Part shown: positions 20,824-32,219 of the stretch, piece after piece
Numbering within the stretch: position 1 is the first letter of the stretch
Layout of the letters: each line of letters begins with the position of its first letter
Assembly (NCBI GenBank): GCA_026122225.1
Contig: JANEZZ010002670.1
Location: 248,001-312,000 of the forward strand
Direction: 5' to 3'
Source of the DNA: Heloderma charlesbogerti
Taxonomy: Eukaryota > Chordata > Lepidosauria > Squamata > Helodermatidae
DNA: 64,000 bases
Program-made: the position numbers and the translations under genes
Notes under the pieces: generated by a model
Databases searched by the model: none
What the model saw: the letters and a program-made list of their open reading frames with translations, nothing else
What the model was told of the DNA's origin: nothing

Positions 20824-21600
20824 TCATGATTTAAAAAAAATTTTCATCTGGCCTTCAAAAAGAATACAAAATGTAGCAGGGTATTTGATATGATATTGTA
20901 AATTCAATTGTCTTGCCCAATTTCTCGCCTTGGTAAATTGCCTTCTTTTGTCAGAGATTTCTTTAGTGTAATCCAGAAATAGCATAACTTTATCTTGAGT
21001 TGGCCCCCCAAAAAGTCCTTTCATTTCTCTTGCCAAGCGCAGAATATAATTTTTTGTAGAGACTCTTGCAAATTGGCCTATGACAGTTGTAGTCCCATTG
21101 GTGCCACGAACTGCACCCGGAACAAGGTATGCATGCTCAATATCAAGTAAATAATCAGCTGGCAGAGCGAGTAGATAATGCAGAAATTTATCCAGGAATT
21201 TCAGCAGGCTTTTCCCATTAGGCAAATCTTTAATACCAAGGATACGCAGATTTGCTCCATGAGAATATGCTTCCAGTTGGGAAATTCTAGCAGACAGGAT
21301 ATTATGAGAGGCATTCATAGCAGTCTCTTGCACAGAAATCTGTTCTTCGAGGGCATTAACCTTCAATTCTGTCTTTTGCTGAGAGCTATTAATTAAATCC
21401 ACAGCCCCTTGAAGGACAGTAATGGAATCTTGGATTGTATCCAGCCTCTTAGCCTATTCTGCTAGTTGAAAAGACTAAGTTTTTATCAAAGCCAGCAACT
21501 CCCCTATATCTGCAGCATTTCTAGAAACCATTGGCAAGGGGGGAGTTGGGGGGGTCGGCGGTGTTCCCACAGCTTTCTTCCTTCCCTTTGATGTTCCCAT
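20824..21600 (-). pseudogene. L1 LINE ORF1 (RNA-binding chaperone), decayed
   Basis: L1 ORF1p is a trimeric single-strand RNA-binding protein needed for L1 retrotransposition. The 192-codon open part (20824-21402) shows a heptad-rich coiled coil (INSSQQKTELKVNALEEQI), then the LRILGI start of the RRM-like domain, and the C-terminal pattern ILRLAREMKG, FLDYTKEISDKRRQF and YPATFCILFEGQM. The likely start is upstream at 21600 (MGTSKGRKK), separated by a frame change near 21530 and two stops (near 21475 and 21450). Length near 250 codons is a little short for the family. No ORF2 follows. Confidence 0.85.
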
Positions 21601-22231
21601 CCCCCTCTTCCAAAGACAGAGCAACTAGATATAATTACAAACAGTCACTTTAACAGATTTTGCGGGTCCTCAGATGTTGTTGGTATTTTCAATTCAAAAT
21701 TACTAACTAATTGGTGCTTGTCAGCCCTGAATTCTCCTCACTATGTAGGAGTTTCAAAACAGCTTTGAGTAGGTGACACTCCCAAAAACTAACCTTAGAG
21801 TCCACTTCGCAAAAGGAGTTGTTCTTCCAAGATCTTATCCAGATAATACTCTAGCTTCCCCTTTTAATTCCAGGGGAAGATGAAAAGGTTTTTCAACCTT
21901 TTAAAGGCTGTTTGAGGGGGCGACCGGTGGAGCCTCTGCAAAACACTTGCCAGAGCGACATCGCACCGACCAGACGTCCATGTATAATTAGATATTGATT
22001 GCTTCCACCATCAAACATCGCCCATGATTTGCACTAGCATGACCAATCGCATCAATTCACCATTTTCTACTGACTGATGTTGCTCAGCTAAAGCACATAC
22101 AGGACTGAGATTACCTTAATACTTTTTCCTCTGGGCATGCAGGAATGTCAGCAGGCACTTTTCCTTACTCCTCCCCCTCCCCCTCAAAACCCAACATGTA
22201 TAGCTTTGTTGAAGCCATCTCATTCAGAATA
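21601..22231. other. Probable L1 5' UTR and unassigned sequence
   Basis: The first 300 bp upstream of the ORF1 start could be L1 5' UTR (contains AAGGTTTTTCAACCTTTTAA). Beyond 21960 nothing is recognised. Confidence 0.4.
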
Positions 22232-22239
22232 TTTAGGAA

Positions 22240-22601
22240 TAGGGATGGGCAAACGCACTGTAGTCTGGGTCACACACTGCTCGCTGGACCCCTGCTGGCC
22301 TCCTGCCCCTGTCCACTGTGCCGGGTGAGCTGCCAAACAGCCCGCAAGCACCAAGCTGGGCAAGTGTGTGGCTGTCTGCTTCCTCAATGAGCTGCCATTC
22401 CTCACCAAGCCGCAATGAACATTGACGAGCAAAGGCAAGCTGCCATTTTGGCACCTCGACAAGGAAGCGGCCATGCACTTGACCAGCTCAGTGCCTGCCA
22501 AGCTGGGCAAACAGAGGGATTGGCACACTGGCATCTTGGAAGCTGAGCTGGAGGTTTCTCACCAGGCTTTGAGCCCAAACCAGATGCCTGCAACATCCCT
22601 A
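22240..22601 (+). mobile_element. hAT-type MITE with perfect TSD
   Basis: 362 bp from TAGGGATGGGCAAACGC to CTGCAACATCCCTA, flanked by TTTAGGAA at 22232-22239 and 22602-22609. The interior is palindromic (CTGCCATTTTGGC against GAGCTGCCATTCC). Relatives: 44150-44485, 62768-63259. Confidence 0.93.
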
Positions 22602-22644
22602 TTTAGGAAGAACAAATTATTCAGATGAAACATAAAATAAAATA

Positions 22645-23131
22645 CGGGTACGATCCTATGGACTGCACTCTCACTACTCGGAAGCCCCTGAATAGAGGCT
22701 TCCAGGATTCCTACTCTCTGCCAGGCTGAAACCAGCATGACAGGAGGAGCAGTGGAGGCGATCTTTGCCTCCCTGTCCTCTCAGCATCTTTATTTTTGCT
22801 AAACAGGCTTTTCTTTAGCCTGTCTAGTAGGGGTGCTTTCGAGGGAGAGGGAAGGAGGCTGGAGGAGGCTCAGGATAAATCATATCCTGGCCTCTCCGGT
22901 CTCCTCCCCTCCCCGCACACCAGAATGCCCACTTTTCCCCCTCTCCAAGGTCAGGTTTCCAACCTCGAAGGGGCAACTGTTGTGATTCTCTCCATGCTGG
23001 CTGCAAAGGGATGGGGAGGGACTTTGACTCCCCCTTCCCGAGGTTGGAGTGCTGTCTCCAACCTTGGAAAGAGTTTTCTGAGCCATCCAATGGTCCCCGG
23101 GACTCTCGCCCAGGGACATAGGATTATTCTC
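22645..23131. mobile_element. Palindromic element with CGATCCTATGG-type ends
   Basis: GGGTACGATCCTATGGAC at the left, GGGACATAGGATTATTC at the right, with arms such as GGAAGCCCCTGAATAGAGGC. Several overlapping minus-strand frames are chance. Confidence 0.65.
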
Positions 23132-23275
23132 GAAGACATGTTGGTCCATAAGAAAAATTCCACAATCCGGGCAACACCTGTATTAGGACCAACCAAAAAT
23201 ACATAATATTGTGAGCAAGCTTTCAAGATCTCCAGATCACTTCAGCAGACTAGTTGTTACACCAACCAGGAAGGA
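23132..23275 (-). mobile_element. Possible Penelope-like 3' tail
   Basis: The minus strand reads CTGCTGAAGTGATCTGGAGA then TTGAAAGCTTGCTCAC, the form of a Penelope-like 3' end. No coding part is left. Confidence 0.45.
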
Positions 23276-23925
23276 GATGGGGCAGTGGGGAAGGAGCTGA
23301 CTTGATGTTGAAGTCAAGTCACCAGCTTTGAAATTTGCTGTTTTGTTTCAGCTATATTTCAGGCAAAAAACAAAAAACAAAACTGGGAGGAAGATAATCA
23401 GAGTGGACACCATTTTCTAGTCCACAGAAAGCCCTGTCTGATGTGCCTTTTGAATTTTGGGCAATTCAGAATGACTGCCACCTTAAATACAATGGCTGCT
23501 TTCTTTGTCACTTACTGAAGGGTGCTGTTACAGCAGACTAGTTGAATATCTACAGGAAAGCACACACACTTTTGCGAAGTGGGCATATCATGCCTCTGGA
23601 AGCTCCCTTTATTCAAAAGGTGTAGCGTTAAATGCTCGTCCAAAGACAGGGCAGTGACTGAAATAGGCTTGTTAAAGAAAATAAAAGTCTTTTGACATTC
23701 CATGCTATTTCTAAACTGGAAATACTGGGAGAAAGTTTTTTTATGTTTGGATTTCTTTAATAAAAATGAGAATGTCTTGTAAAACCCAATGACAGTTTAT
23801 TTAAAAGCAGATCCAAAGGCTTAAAAAGGTAATCTTTGGGGTGGTGGAGAATGGAATCAGAAATTAAGGACATAACGACTTCAACACACTGTTGAATTGA
23901 GAGAGAGAGAGAGAGATCAAAAGAA
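23276..23925. other. Unassigned stretch
   Basis: Contains a (GA)n run at 23898-23915 just before a CR1 copy; otherwise nothing recognised. Confidence 0.4.
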
Positions 23926-24553
23926 AACAAAAGAAAACAACAGCATGAAATTTAATAAGGACAAATGCCAAGTTCTGCACCTAGGAAAAAGAAACCAAAT
24001 GCACAGTTACAAGGTGGGGGATATGTGGCTCAGCAACACTACAGTCCAGAAGGATCTTGGCATTGTTGTAGATCACAAGCTGAATAAGCCAACAATTTAA
24101 GAAGGATGCAGACAAACTGGAGAGGGTCCAGAGGAGGGCAACAAAGATGATCAGGAGACTGGAAACAAAGCCCTATGAAGAGAGACTGAAAGAACTGGGC
24201 ATGTTTAGCCTTGACTGAGGGGAGACAGGATAGCGCTCTTCAAGTACACAGAGAGGAAGGCCAGGATCTCTTCTTGATCGTCCCAGAGTGCAGGACACGG
24301 AATAATGGGCTCAAGTTACAGGAAGCCAGATTCCGGCTGAACATCAGGAAAAACTTCCTGACTGTTAGAGCAATATGACAATGGAACCAGTTACCTGGGG
24401 GGGGGGGGCAGTCCCACACTAGAGGCATTCAAGATGAGGCTGGACAGCCATCTGTCAGGGATGCTCTGACTTGGATTCCTGCATTGAGCAGGGGGTTGGA
24501 CTCGATGGTCTTAGAGGCCCCTTCCAACCCTGCTATTCTATGATTCTATGAGA
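23926..24553 (+). mobile_element. CR1 LINE with internal deletion
   Basis: Begins in the reverse transcriptase thumb (MKFNKDKCQVLHLGKRNQMH), jumps at about 24098 from GAATAAGCCAACAAT directly to TTAAGAAGGATGCAGACAAA, losing about 180 bp relative to the copy at 58330-58500, then runs to the 3' tail. Several small deletions follow. Confidence 0.92.
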
Positions 24554-24589
24554 TAGGTATAGGTGGAGACAGAGACAGAGGTATAGGTA

Positions 24590-24730
24590 TAGGTATGAAA
24601 GATAGATAGACTGAGTCATTTCAATATATTTAGTGCGTAAGGTTTCAGCTTCCACCCTCATCAGTAGTTGCAATGTTAAATGGATGCCAAGAGTGGCAGT
24701 TTGGAATGTTGGGAGATGAAAATTCCTAAG
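24590..24730 (-). mobile_element. Penelope-like 3' tail
   Basis: The minus strand reads CTGATGAGGGTGGAAGCTGA, matching the tail of the fragment at 6790-7165. It is preceded by a short GATA/ATAGGT-rich run at 24555-24610. Confidence 0.6.
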
Positions 24731-24869
24731 AAGAAGGGGGGGAAACCAGATGTGTGAGTGATATAAAGCTTATGAGTTGCCCTCCAGATTAAGGCTACAT
24801 ATAGTTATTTTCATTGTCATTAGATCTAGCGGAAGCTGTAGAAGTACTGAACCCTGGGCTGGATGTAGG

Positions 24870-26200
24870 CCAATAAATTGAAGCTGAATCCTGACAAAAT
24901 GGAGGCGCTGTGGGTGAACAGATTGTATACCAGCTTCCAGGTCAAGGAAGCTGGTTCTCAACCTCTTCTGGATGGGGTTTCACTCCCACTGAAGGAGCAG
25001 CTGCACAGCTTGACAGTGCTCCTGTAGCCAACATTGTCACTTGAGACCCAAGTAGCCTCAGTGTCTTTTACCAGTTTCCCCTGGTTTGTCAGCTGCAGCC
25101 TTTCCTGAGATTATCATGTGCTGGTAATCTCCAGGTTGGATTACTGTAATGCATTATATATGGGACTGCCCTTGAAAATGGTTCAAAAGCTCCAAGTAGT
25201 ACAGAATTGAACTTCTGACATTCTGGCTGGTTTGCCTAGGTGAAGCCATGTTCCATCACTTCTGAAAAAGCTACATTTGCTGCCTATTCGCTACTGATCC
25301 CAAGTACCTTTACACCTTAAATGGCTTGGGGCCCAAATAACTGGAAGGAGCACCTCCTCCCATATAAACCTGCCCATGCACTGAGATAGTCAGAGGAGGT
25401 CCTTCTCCATGTTCTTTCTACAAGATGAGTGCATTGATCATGGACAAAAGAGAGGGCCTTCTCTGGGGTGGCACCTCAACTTTGAAATGCCCAACTACGG
25501 GAGGTATGTTTGGCACTGACACTGTGGGGACAAACCTCTGACACCCCGACAGCAAGGGTAGGGGGGAGGATAGTTTGGTTTCCTGGCTCTGAGGCTGAAG
25601 ACAGGGCTCTGACCTCGAATCCTGGAAACCACGCTCCTCGTCCCCTCCCCCGCCCCCTTGTAGCTGGTTCAGAGAGAATCGTGTGGTTACCTCTCCACAC
25701 TTGGAAAACAGAGCACTGAGACAGGGAAAAGGGGGTATTCCCAGGGGCAGGGAGGGGAGGAAACCAGAGTATCTATGCTACAAGCTAGCCTATGGCTGCC
25801 CCAGCTTCCTTCCCTCCCCCTCCAATGTGCCACTGCTAGATGGGCAAAATTGCCCATCTAGCAGACATGCAGGGCTGCTGGAGCACAAAGTTGAAGATCG
25901 CCTCCACAGTCCTCCTGCCCTGTAGCCTCTGGGTTCAGATGATGCCAGGTATCCACATAAGGATTGGGTCCTGTATTCCCTTTGGTGCCAGGTTAAAGCC
26001 TTTTCATTTGAAAAGGCATTTTTAAAAATCAAATTATGTAGTTTTGTATTACTTTTTAATCTGGTTGAAATAGTTTTATGCCTCTCAACTTTACTGTTTT
26101 AGGTTTAGATTTTTATTTTTTACCATATTGAATGTTTAAATGTTGATGTAAACTGCCCTGAAATCTTCTTTGGGAAAAAGGTGTGGCATATACATATAAA
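24870..26200 (+). mobile_element. L2-like LINE 3' region, split by a palindromic element
   Basis: KLNPDKMEALWVN near 24885, then [19 protein letters not shown] near 25138, then scattered C-terminal motifs to 25530. It resumes at about 25970 with a 3' UTR containing TTAAATGTTGATGTAAACTG. Many stops. Confidence 0.8.
25535..25965. mobile_element. Palindromic element nested in L2
   Basis: Inverted arms, e.g. AGATGGGCAAAATTGCCCATCT at 25837-25859 and outer GGTTTCCTGGCTCTGAGGC / ACCTCGAATCCTGGAAACC. The right edge AAGGATTGGGTCCTG resembles the GCAATCCTAT family. Exact ends not fixed. Confidence 0.55.
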
Positions 26201-26525
26201 AAATGAATTAAAGTAGTATAGTATAAACCTCGAAGGACAGATGGAACTGCATTGGTTTTCCAGCCACCACTGGACAACAAATGCAGGACTAGATTAAACT
26301 GATCTAACGAGGCTGCTCTTCTGTCCACAGTCCAAGTAATTCAAGAATACGCACTGGGCCATTTGATGCTGTGACTTCACAAGCAGGGGACACTTGCTCT
26401 GTGAATCTGCCTTTTGCTGAATTGCAACATGTCACATTTATTGTTGCAGCACTTCATTTGGTAATACAACTATCTGTTTCATGGCACTGTGATTGCCACC
26501 ATTTCCCCAGGCATTTTTAAGCAGC
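26201..26525. other. Unassigned stretch
   Basis: Nothing recognised. Confidence 0.35.
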
Positions 26526-26529
26526 TAGT

Positions 26530-26990
26530 TGCCAACTCATAGCCCAGAAGTGGGTCTATTGTGGATTCTTTGTTTTCTCTGTGACAAAAGGCCTAAGCAG
26601 GTACTTGCCTGCTTAGGTAAAAGGGGGGGGGGACATGGGTGTGCATGTAAGCCTTGGCCCAATGTCCTGCACACTCTGCTGCTCGTTAATCCTTCACGTA
26701 TTGAGCATGGAGGTCTGAGAAGTGCTCTGTAAGCACTTCAGCTCAGCACACTTACAGAGCTCCCATGACTGTAAACCCTGATAAGGCAAGGTTTGGAATC
26801 ATGAGAACTCTGAAGGAACATTCAGCTGAACATGCTTACAGTACAGACAGGCCCTTTTCAGACCTCCATGCTCAACACACGAAGGTCTAACTGGCAGCTG
26901 GGTGCACAGGGATGTTGAAGGTGGGGCTTACATATGTGCCCACATCCCCTTTGGAGTTTTTGCCTTCCAGACAAGCAGGCAAACACCTGC
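26530..26990. mobile_element. Palindromic MITE-like element
   Basis: Hairpin GCCTAAGCAGGTACTTG / CCTGCTTAGGTA at 26590-26617, and outer arms GAGCATGGAGGTCTGA (26703) against CAGACCTCCATGCTC (26858). Family unknown; no TSD found. Confidence 0.6.
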
Positions 26991-26994
26991 ATAC

Positions 26995-27140
26995 AGCTTA
27001 TATGTATTGGCTTTATTGGCAGTTTGTTTGCGTCTATATTTTATTCTCAGTTGTTTTTCATATTGTTGTTAACCCAGCTTGGGATATTCATGGAGGGCAG
27101 GATATAAATAGAACTAACTAAATAAATAAATAGATAAATG
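26995..27140 (+). mobile_element. LINE 3' tail (L2-like)
   Basis: 3' UTR with GGGCAGGATATAAATAGAAC and an AAATAAATAAAT tail. Confidence 0.6.
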
Positions 27141-27319
27141 TCACTAGCAAGCTTTGCAAGCAGCCTTTGCAAAACAGAAAAGGGGATTGCTCGAATCCAC
27201 AGCATGTCAAATGTAAACTTCCCTAAAAGTCCAGCCATTTTTAGTTTTTAATTTTTGTACTGGCAGTGGAAGTGCCCGGGAGATTTGTGGAACATTTTTT
27301 GTTGTTGTTGCTTTTCAAT

Positions 27320-27346
27320 ATCTATCTATCTATCTATCTATCTATC
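27320..27346 (+). repeat. (CTAT)n microsatellite
   Basis: About six and a half units. Confidence 0.95.
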
Positions 27347-27509
27347 CAGAGGGGTGGCTCTGTCCCTGTGGAAATCCCTCCTGCAGATCGTGCAGTTAGC
27401 TCCCTCAATGTGGTTCTTTTTTTGGCTTGATGGAGTTGTGCAACATCATTGTATGACTTGCTTTTCATCTGCTGTTCCCTGAACTCCAGTAACACTTGTA
27501 TGCATGGGG

Positions 27510-27792
27510 GGGGGGGGTTCTTGCAATTTGTACAAATTTCTGAGCAATTTGTGCAAATTATGGCCAAATCACGCAAATTTGGGCATTATTTGTGCAAATT
27601 GCTCAGAAATTTGCACAAAGTGCAGAACCTTCCCCCCGAAAATGTGCAGAATTCCCGCAAAATGCCTGAACAGGGCCGACTTGCTGCAGATCAAGACGGG
27701 CACCACAATGGGAACCAAAACGAGTCCGGGGGGCTGAGCCTAGGAAAACTCATCGAACTCCACCCTGCAAACAGAGTTCTCTGACATCCCTA
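27510..27792 (-). mobile_element. hAT-type MITE with GCAAATT palindromes
   Basis: Right end TTCTCTGACATCCCTA. Central arms CAAATTTCTGAGCAATTTGT and GCAAATTGCTCAGAAATTTG form a strong inverted repeat. A run of 10 G lies at the left edge. Left end and TSD not resolved. Confidence 0.7.
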
Positions 27793-27905
27793 GTTTATGT
27801 GTCAATTTATTAAAATATATATTTTAATTGTGAACTGCTTTGTGAGGGTGTTTGGCCCTAAAAAGCAGTGTAGAATTATATGAATGAATTAACGAATAAA
27901 TGCTT
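27793..27905 (+). mobile_element. LINE 3' tail fragment
   Basis: TTTTAATTGTGAACTGCTTT to GAATTAACGAATAAAT, a typical L2-type 3' UTR with AATAAA. Confidence 0.5.
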
Positions 27906-29068
27906 CTATGGGAAAGATTGTTAGACCAAAGGAACAGCTCTTGCTGAACTCCCCTCTTCCCTAAATGGGTTGGTGGGCTACAACAGTGGTGGTGCAGTCA
28001 GGGTGCAGTCACTTTCAAAAATCAGTGATAGGCATTCACCATCCAAACCATCCAGTTCTTGATCAGGATGTGTTAGAGGAATCTTCAGCCATCAGAGCAA
28101 CAAGGACACCCTATGGGATTGGGGGGACAGGGAGGTGAACAGTATTTGCACCATCTCAAGTGGGTTTGGGGGAGGGGGGAGAAATTTCCATCCCACCAAA
28201 ATCCCTCATTTCACCTCACAAACCCAAACTAGTGAATCCATGGCAATCCTTGTCCCAAACAATGCCTTTGCCTGCTGCTCATAAGTGGACAGCTGGGCTC
28301 ACAGCATGAGTGCAATCTGGACACAAATTAGCACATCCACTGGAATCATTCAACATGTCAAAAAATAACAGAATAAATCAAATTGGCTTCGACACATAAC
28401 GAAAAGACTGTTGGATTTAGCCCACGATCTCATGGTCTGGAGAGGGTGCAGGAAATTGGTTCTGACTTTCAATTTCAGATGTTGGAATGCTGAGTTTCCC
28501 TATGGGATCTAGGTGAGGAATCCATCAGTTTTATGAGTTCATTCCCCCAGCCTTTAATTGCAAGATGCGGTCAATTTCTGACATTGATATCTATGGGAGC
28601 CAGTTCAGGTCAGATGTTTTCTTCCTCCCAAATGCCAGAGTCACTTTTTATTTTGTTCTGCAATCATTCATGTTTATGGTAAGAGCTGATATTTTCAGCT
28701 TGGCTTCTAAACCAAAACAACCAAAGATCTCAAATGAGGATGGGACCCAAGCCAGGCTCACAGCAAAAAGACAGATTTTATTTTCTTGTCATTGAATTAT
28801 ACCATTACCCACGATGGAAAATACCAAGGGGCGTAATAATTAACTTGTTGTATGGAGCATAGCAACTGTGGAGTATTCACATTGGGTTTTAATTGTGCCA
28901 GTCATTCCAGAACTGTGTACTACTGAGCACTTTGTGGTGGCTTCTGTTTGTTATAATGGGAAGTACCATTTTAGGGTTTATTCACATGTTATGAAGAACA
29001 GCAGTCTCCCAGTTTCATTTTGTAAGTCGCAGATACTGGGTTGGATTCAAGATGACACTTTCTCCAAT
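27906..29068. other. Unassigned stretch
   Basis: No repeat family, conserved frame or structure seen. Confidence 0.4.
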
Positions 29069-29324
29069 AGAGTGGTAGGGAACCTCATGCCCAGAGGCTA
29101 AATCTGGCACTTCTGGTCCCACCCCCTTTCCTCCAACCACCAATCATTTGATGGTTTCCTGACTTTTGTGCTGGTTTTTTTGTTTTCCATTTTAGAAGGC
29201 TGAAATGCCTCTCCTAAGAGTCAGTTACCAGGATTAAGAGCTTTAAGCTACAATTAGGGATGTTGGAGACATCCGCAACAGAACCAGGGAATGATAGTAA
29301 AGTACATATCTGGCCTCTCCATAA

Positions 29325-29490
29325 AGACTATAGGCAGCTGCCTTCTACCAGGTCAGGCTATTTGTCAATCTAGGACAGGACTGTGTACAGTAATTGGCAG
29401 AAATTCTATGGTCTCCACCAGAGAAAGTCTTTCCCACCTCCCTGCTGCCTCCTTCATTTGAACTATGGATGCCAGGGATTGGAGATACAA
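29325..29490 (-). mobile_element. tRNA-derived SINE (type 2)
   Basis: Contains GGCAGCTGCCTTCTACCAGG and GATGCCAGGGATTGGAGATA on the plus strand, i.e. the SINE in minus orientation. Truncated before the tRNA-like head. Confidence 0.7.
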
Positions 29491-29594
29491 AAGTAGGTGC
29501 ACTACTGCTCACCTACGTTCACCCATAAAGATCTTAAGATCTATTAGGTTGGCGGGTACATGAGGGACAGCCTTTACAGGGGTGGCTCCATCCT

Positions 29595-29838
29595 TGCGAG
29601 AGCCAGTGTGTTGTAGTGGCTAGAGTGTTGGACTGGGAGTTGGGAGACCCGGGTTCTAGTCCCGACTCAGCCATGGGTGACTTTGGGCCAGTCACAGACT
29701 CTCAGCCCAACCTACCTCACAGCGTTGTTTTTGTGAGGATAAAATGGAGAGGAGGAGGGTTATGTACACTGCTTTGGGTTCCTTAAGGAGGAAAAAAGGT
29801 GAGATATAAGTGTAATAAATAAATAAATACACCAAGTG
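29595..29838 (+). mobile_element. Sauria-type tRNA-derived SINE
   Basis: Head GAGAGCCAGTGTGTTGTAGT, B-box region CGGGTTCTAGTCCCG, body GTGACTTTGGGCCAGTCACA, tail GGAAAAAAGGTGAGATATAA and AATAAATAAATA. The best preserved copy in the window. Confidence 0.92.
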
Positions 29839-30375
29839 AGTTCAGATTTTCATGACTCTGACCAGTGGATTCCACAGCGGCCCTGCTTTTCCCTTCAGGT
29901 GGATTCCATGGACTTGCAGACTGTCTTTCTAATTTTCCTGAATTTTGTGCAAATTTCATCATAGAAATATATGCAAACAATTTTTAAAACAGCCAAAATG
30001 CGCATTTCCCCCATAGGCTAAAGGGTGAAAATGAGCATTTGGGGAAGATTTGCTCATTTTTGCATGTGAAAATTTGCGCAAATTCAGAAACAGAAAAAAT
30101 CTGATTCCACAACAAAACAGAAGACGCCTGTCAATCCGCGAAATACAAACGGAGCAGATTTTACCCAATCCATACATCGCTAGCTACAATATTCTGGTAT
30201 TTATTTTGTATTTTGCCTCACCCCCTTTTCCATTGGCCCAACCCCTTCCCCTTTGCCCTGCCCACCACTAGAATGGGACCCCCAAGAGCTTATCTGAAAC
30301 TGAATTCAGCCCTTGGGCTGAAAGAGGTTCCCCACAATGGAAGGAGACTTTCCATTGGAAGATGGGAATTTTGGG

Positions 30376-30719
30376 GACCAACCCATTGCACTTTCTCAGC
30401 GGTAGGTGGCATCCAATCACTTAAAAAAATAAAACCCTAGCATATCACAAGTGAGACCCACTCTGGGCTCCCAGGTTGTCCATTGAATGAGTAAACCACT
30501 GTGCTCCAAGTCAGCAATTCATAAGAGTGACATCAGTTTCTCTCCCACTGGGTGGATGGGCAATCTGAGATTCCAAGAGGCCTTCAAGAGGCTGCATACC
30601 AAGTACTGGTGGCCCTCAGGTGTCCCAAGCAGATCTTTTGAGGTCATAGCATGATTGGGCTGTGCCAAAGAAATAGAAATTGGCTGGAAATGTGTGTTTC
30701 ACAGCAGGTGAAGTTCTAG
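30376..30719. other. Unassigned stretch
   Basis: Nothing recognised. Confidence 0.4.
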
Positions 30720-30727
30720 CTGGCTAT

Positions 30728-31536
30728 TAGGGATGTCAGAGAATTCCGCCATGGAACTCGGGGAGGCTGAATGCCAGTGCATTCGGCCCCCTGAAATTGG
30801 TGGCGGAACGGTCTGCCACCCCCCCCGCCACCCCCGGGACGGGACTTACCTTGGGTCGATCTTCCTGGCAGCAGCGGCTCCGGCGGCGGTTTGGCGGCAG
30901 TTTGGCGGCAGCAGCTGCGGCGGCCAGTCTTCCGACCGGCTGCTGCCGCCACCATTTCCAGTAAAAAAAAAACAAAAAAAGTGATAGGCTACGTAAAGAT
31001 TTACGTAGCCTATCACGGCTAGATTTTTAAAAAACACCGTGATAGGCTACGTAAATGTTTACGTAGCCTATCACGGCTGATTTAAAAGAAAAAAAAACAC
31101 GTGTATGCAAATGGCGGCGCCCATGGGCACCGCCATTTGCGTTCCTTATTTTGGCACATCTTAGTCTACGTAAATGTTTACGTAGACTAAGTCATGCCAA
31201 AATAAGGAACGCAAATGGCGGTGCCCATGGGCGCCGCCATTTGCGTATGCGCGTTGTTTTTTCTTTTAAATCAGCCATGATAGGCTACGTAAACATTTAC
31301 GTAGCCTATCACGGCTGACTGCAGGGATGCAAACGGCGGTGGCTACGGCCGCCGCCATTTGCGTCCCTGCTAGCCAGTGGCCGGATGTCCGGCCGCTGGC
31401 GGAGCCGGCTGGCGGCTCCGCGGAATCCCTGCAGAGCGGAGCCGGCTGGCCAGGATTCGGGGGGGAGGGACGGAGCGCCTCCCCCCCACCACGAATGTCA
31501 CTCTTCGAAAAGGTAAGTGACTTTCGTACATCCCTA
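30728..31536 (+). mobile_element. Large compound-palindrome hAT element P3, perfect TSD
   Basis: 809 bp from TAGGGATGTCAGAG to CGTACATCCCTA, flanked by CTGGCTAT at 30720-30727 and 31537-31544. Order: GC-rich CGG-repeat left arm; hairpins at 30981-31016 and 31039-31075; a 160-bp palindrome (31096-31257) centred on GTCTACGTAAATGTTTACG; another hairpin at 31277-31316; GC-rich right arm. Donor-like GGTAAGT faces outward at both sides (30844-30850 on minus, 31512-31518 on plus). Confidence 0.94.
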
Positions 31537-31595
31537 CTGGCTATAGGAGCAATAGTTCTATCTGGGCAATCAAGGCAACAATGGGCCAAAAAACA

Positions 31596-31617
31596 ACACA
31601 CACACACACACACACAC
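31596..31617 (+). repeat. (CA)n microsatellite
   Basis: Perfect dinucleotide run 60 bp beyond P3. Confidence 0.95.
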
Positions 31618-31673
31618 AAAGGAGCACCACTCCTGGAACATGACATTCAGAGCAGCTGCTTCCTATTGTTTCA

Positions 31674-32219
31674 CTGAATCATAGAGTTGGAAGGTGCCTC
31701 AGAGATCATGTAGTCCAACCCCCTGCTCAATGCAGGCTCTGCACTGCACGGTGCACCTGCAGCATCCCTGACAGATGGCCATCCAGCCTCTGCTTAAATA
31801 CCCCCAGTGAAGGAGGACCCACCACCTCCTAAGGCAATCTGTTCCACTGCTGAATGGCTCTCACTGTGCGGACGATCCTCCTAAAGTGAAGCCAAAATCT
31901 GTTTCCTTGCAATTTCTACCTGCTGATCCTGGCCCTGTCCTCAGGAGAAACTGAGGACAACCCTTCTCCATCTTCTGCATGACAGCCTTTCAGATATTTG
32001 AAGACCACCATCATGTCTCCTCTTAATCTTTTCTTCTCCAGGCTAAACATACATAGTTTTTCAACTCTTCCTCACAGGACTTGGTTTCCAGACCCCTCAC
32101 CATCCTGGCTGCTCTTCTCTGGATGCACTCCAACTTGCCAATGTCCTTCTTAAAATGCGGCACCCAGAACTGGATGCAATTCTCCAAATGTGGCCTCACA
32201 AATCAGAACAGAGCAGAAC
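31674..32219 (-). mobile_element. CR1 LINE 3' end, divergent subfamily
   Basis: The plus strand starts with CATAGAGTTGGAAGGTGCCT and CCAACCCCCTGCTCAATGCA (CR1 3' UTR reversed) and continues through TCATGTCTCCTCTTAATCTT and CAGAACTGGATGCAATTCTC, the reverse of the CR1 C-terminal region. Frameshifted throughout. Confidence 0.92.

Larger units (their letters stand above)
29255..30182 (+). mobile_element. hAT-type element with perfect TSD, carrying two SINEs
   Basis: 928 bp from TAGGGATGTTGGAG to CCATACATCGCTA, flanked by GCTACAAT at 29247-29254 and 30183-30190. The right part belongs to the family at 4671. Two SINEs sit inside (29325-29490 and 29595-29838). It inserted into the element at 29069-30375. 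Confidence 0.92.
29069..30375 (+). mobile_element. hAT (Charlie-like) non-autonomous element, split by another hAT element
   Basis: Left end AGTGGTAGGGAACCTC, a worn CAGGGGTGGGGAACCTC. Diagnostic segments CAACCACCAATCATTTGATG and GTTTTCCATTTTAGAAGG, then TTTCCATTGGCCCAACCCC and AAGAGCTTATCTGAAACTG after the insertion. Related copies: 33366-34193 and 62145-62730. The right terminus is uncertain. Confidence 0.72.

Noticed and set aside
21178..21396. Plus-strand frame over the L1 ORF1 region
   Set aside because: Shadow of the minus-strand ORF1, whose motifs are clear.
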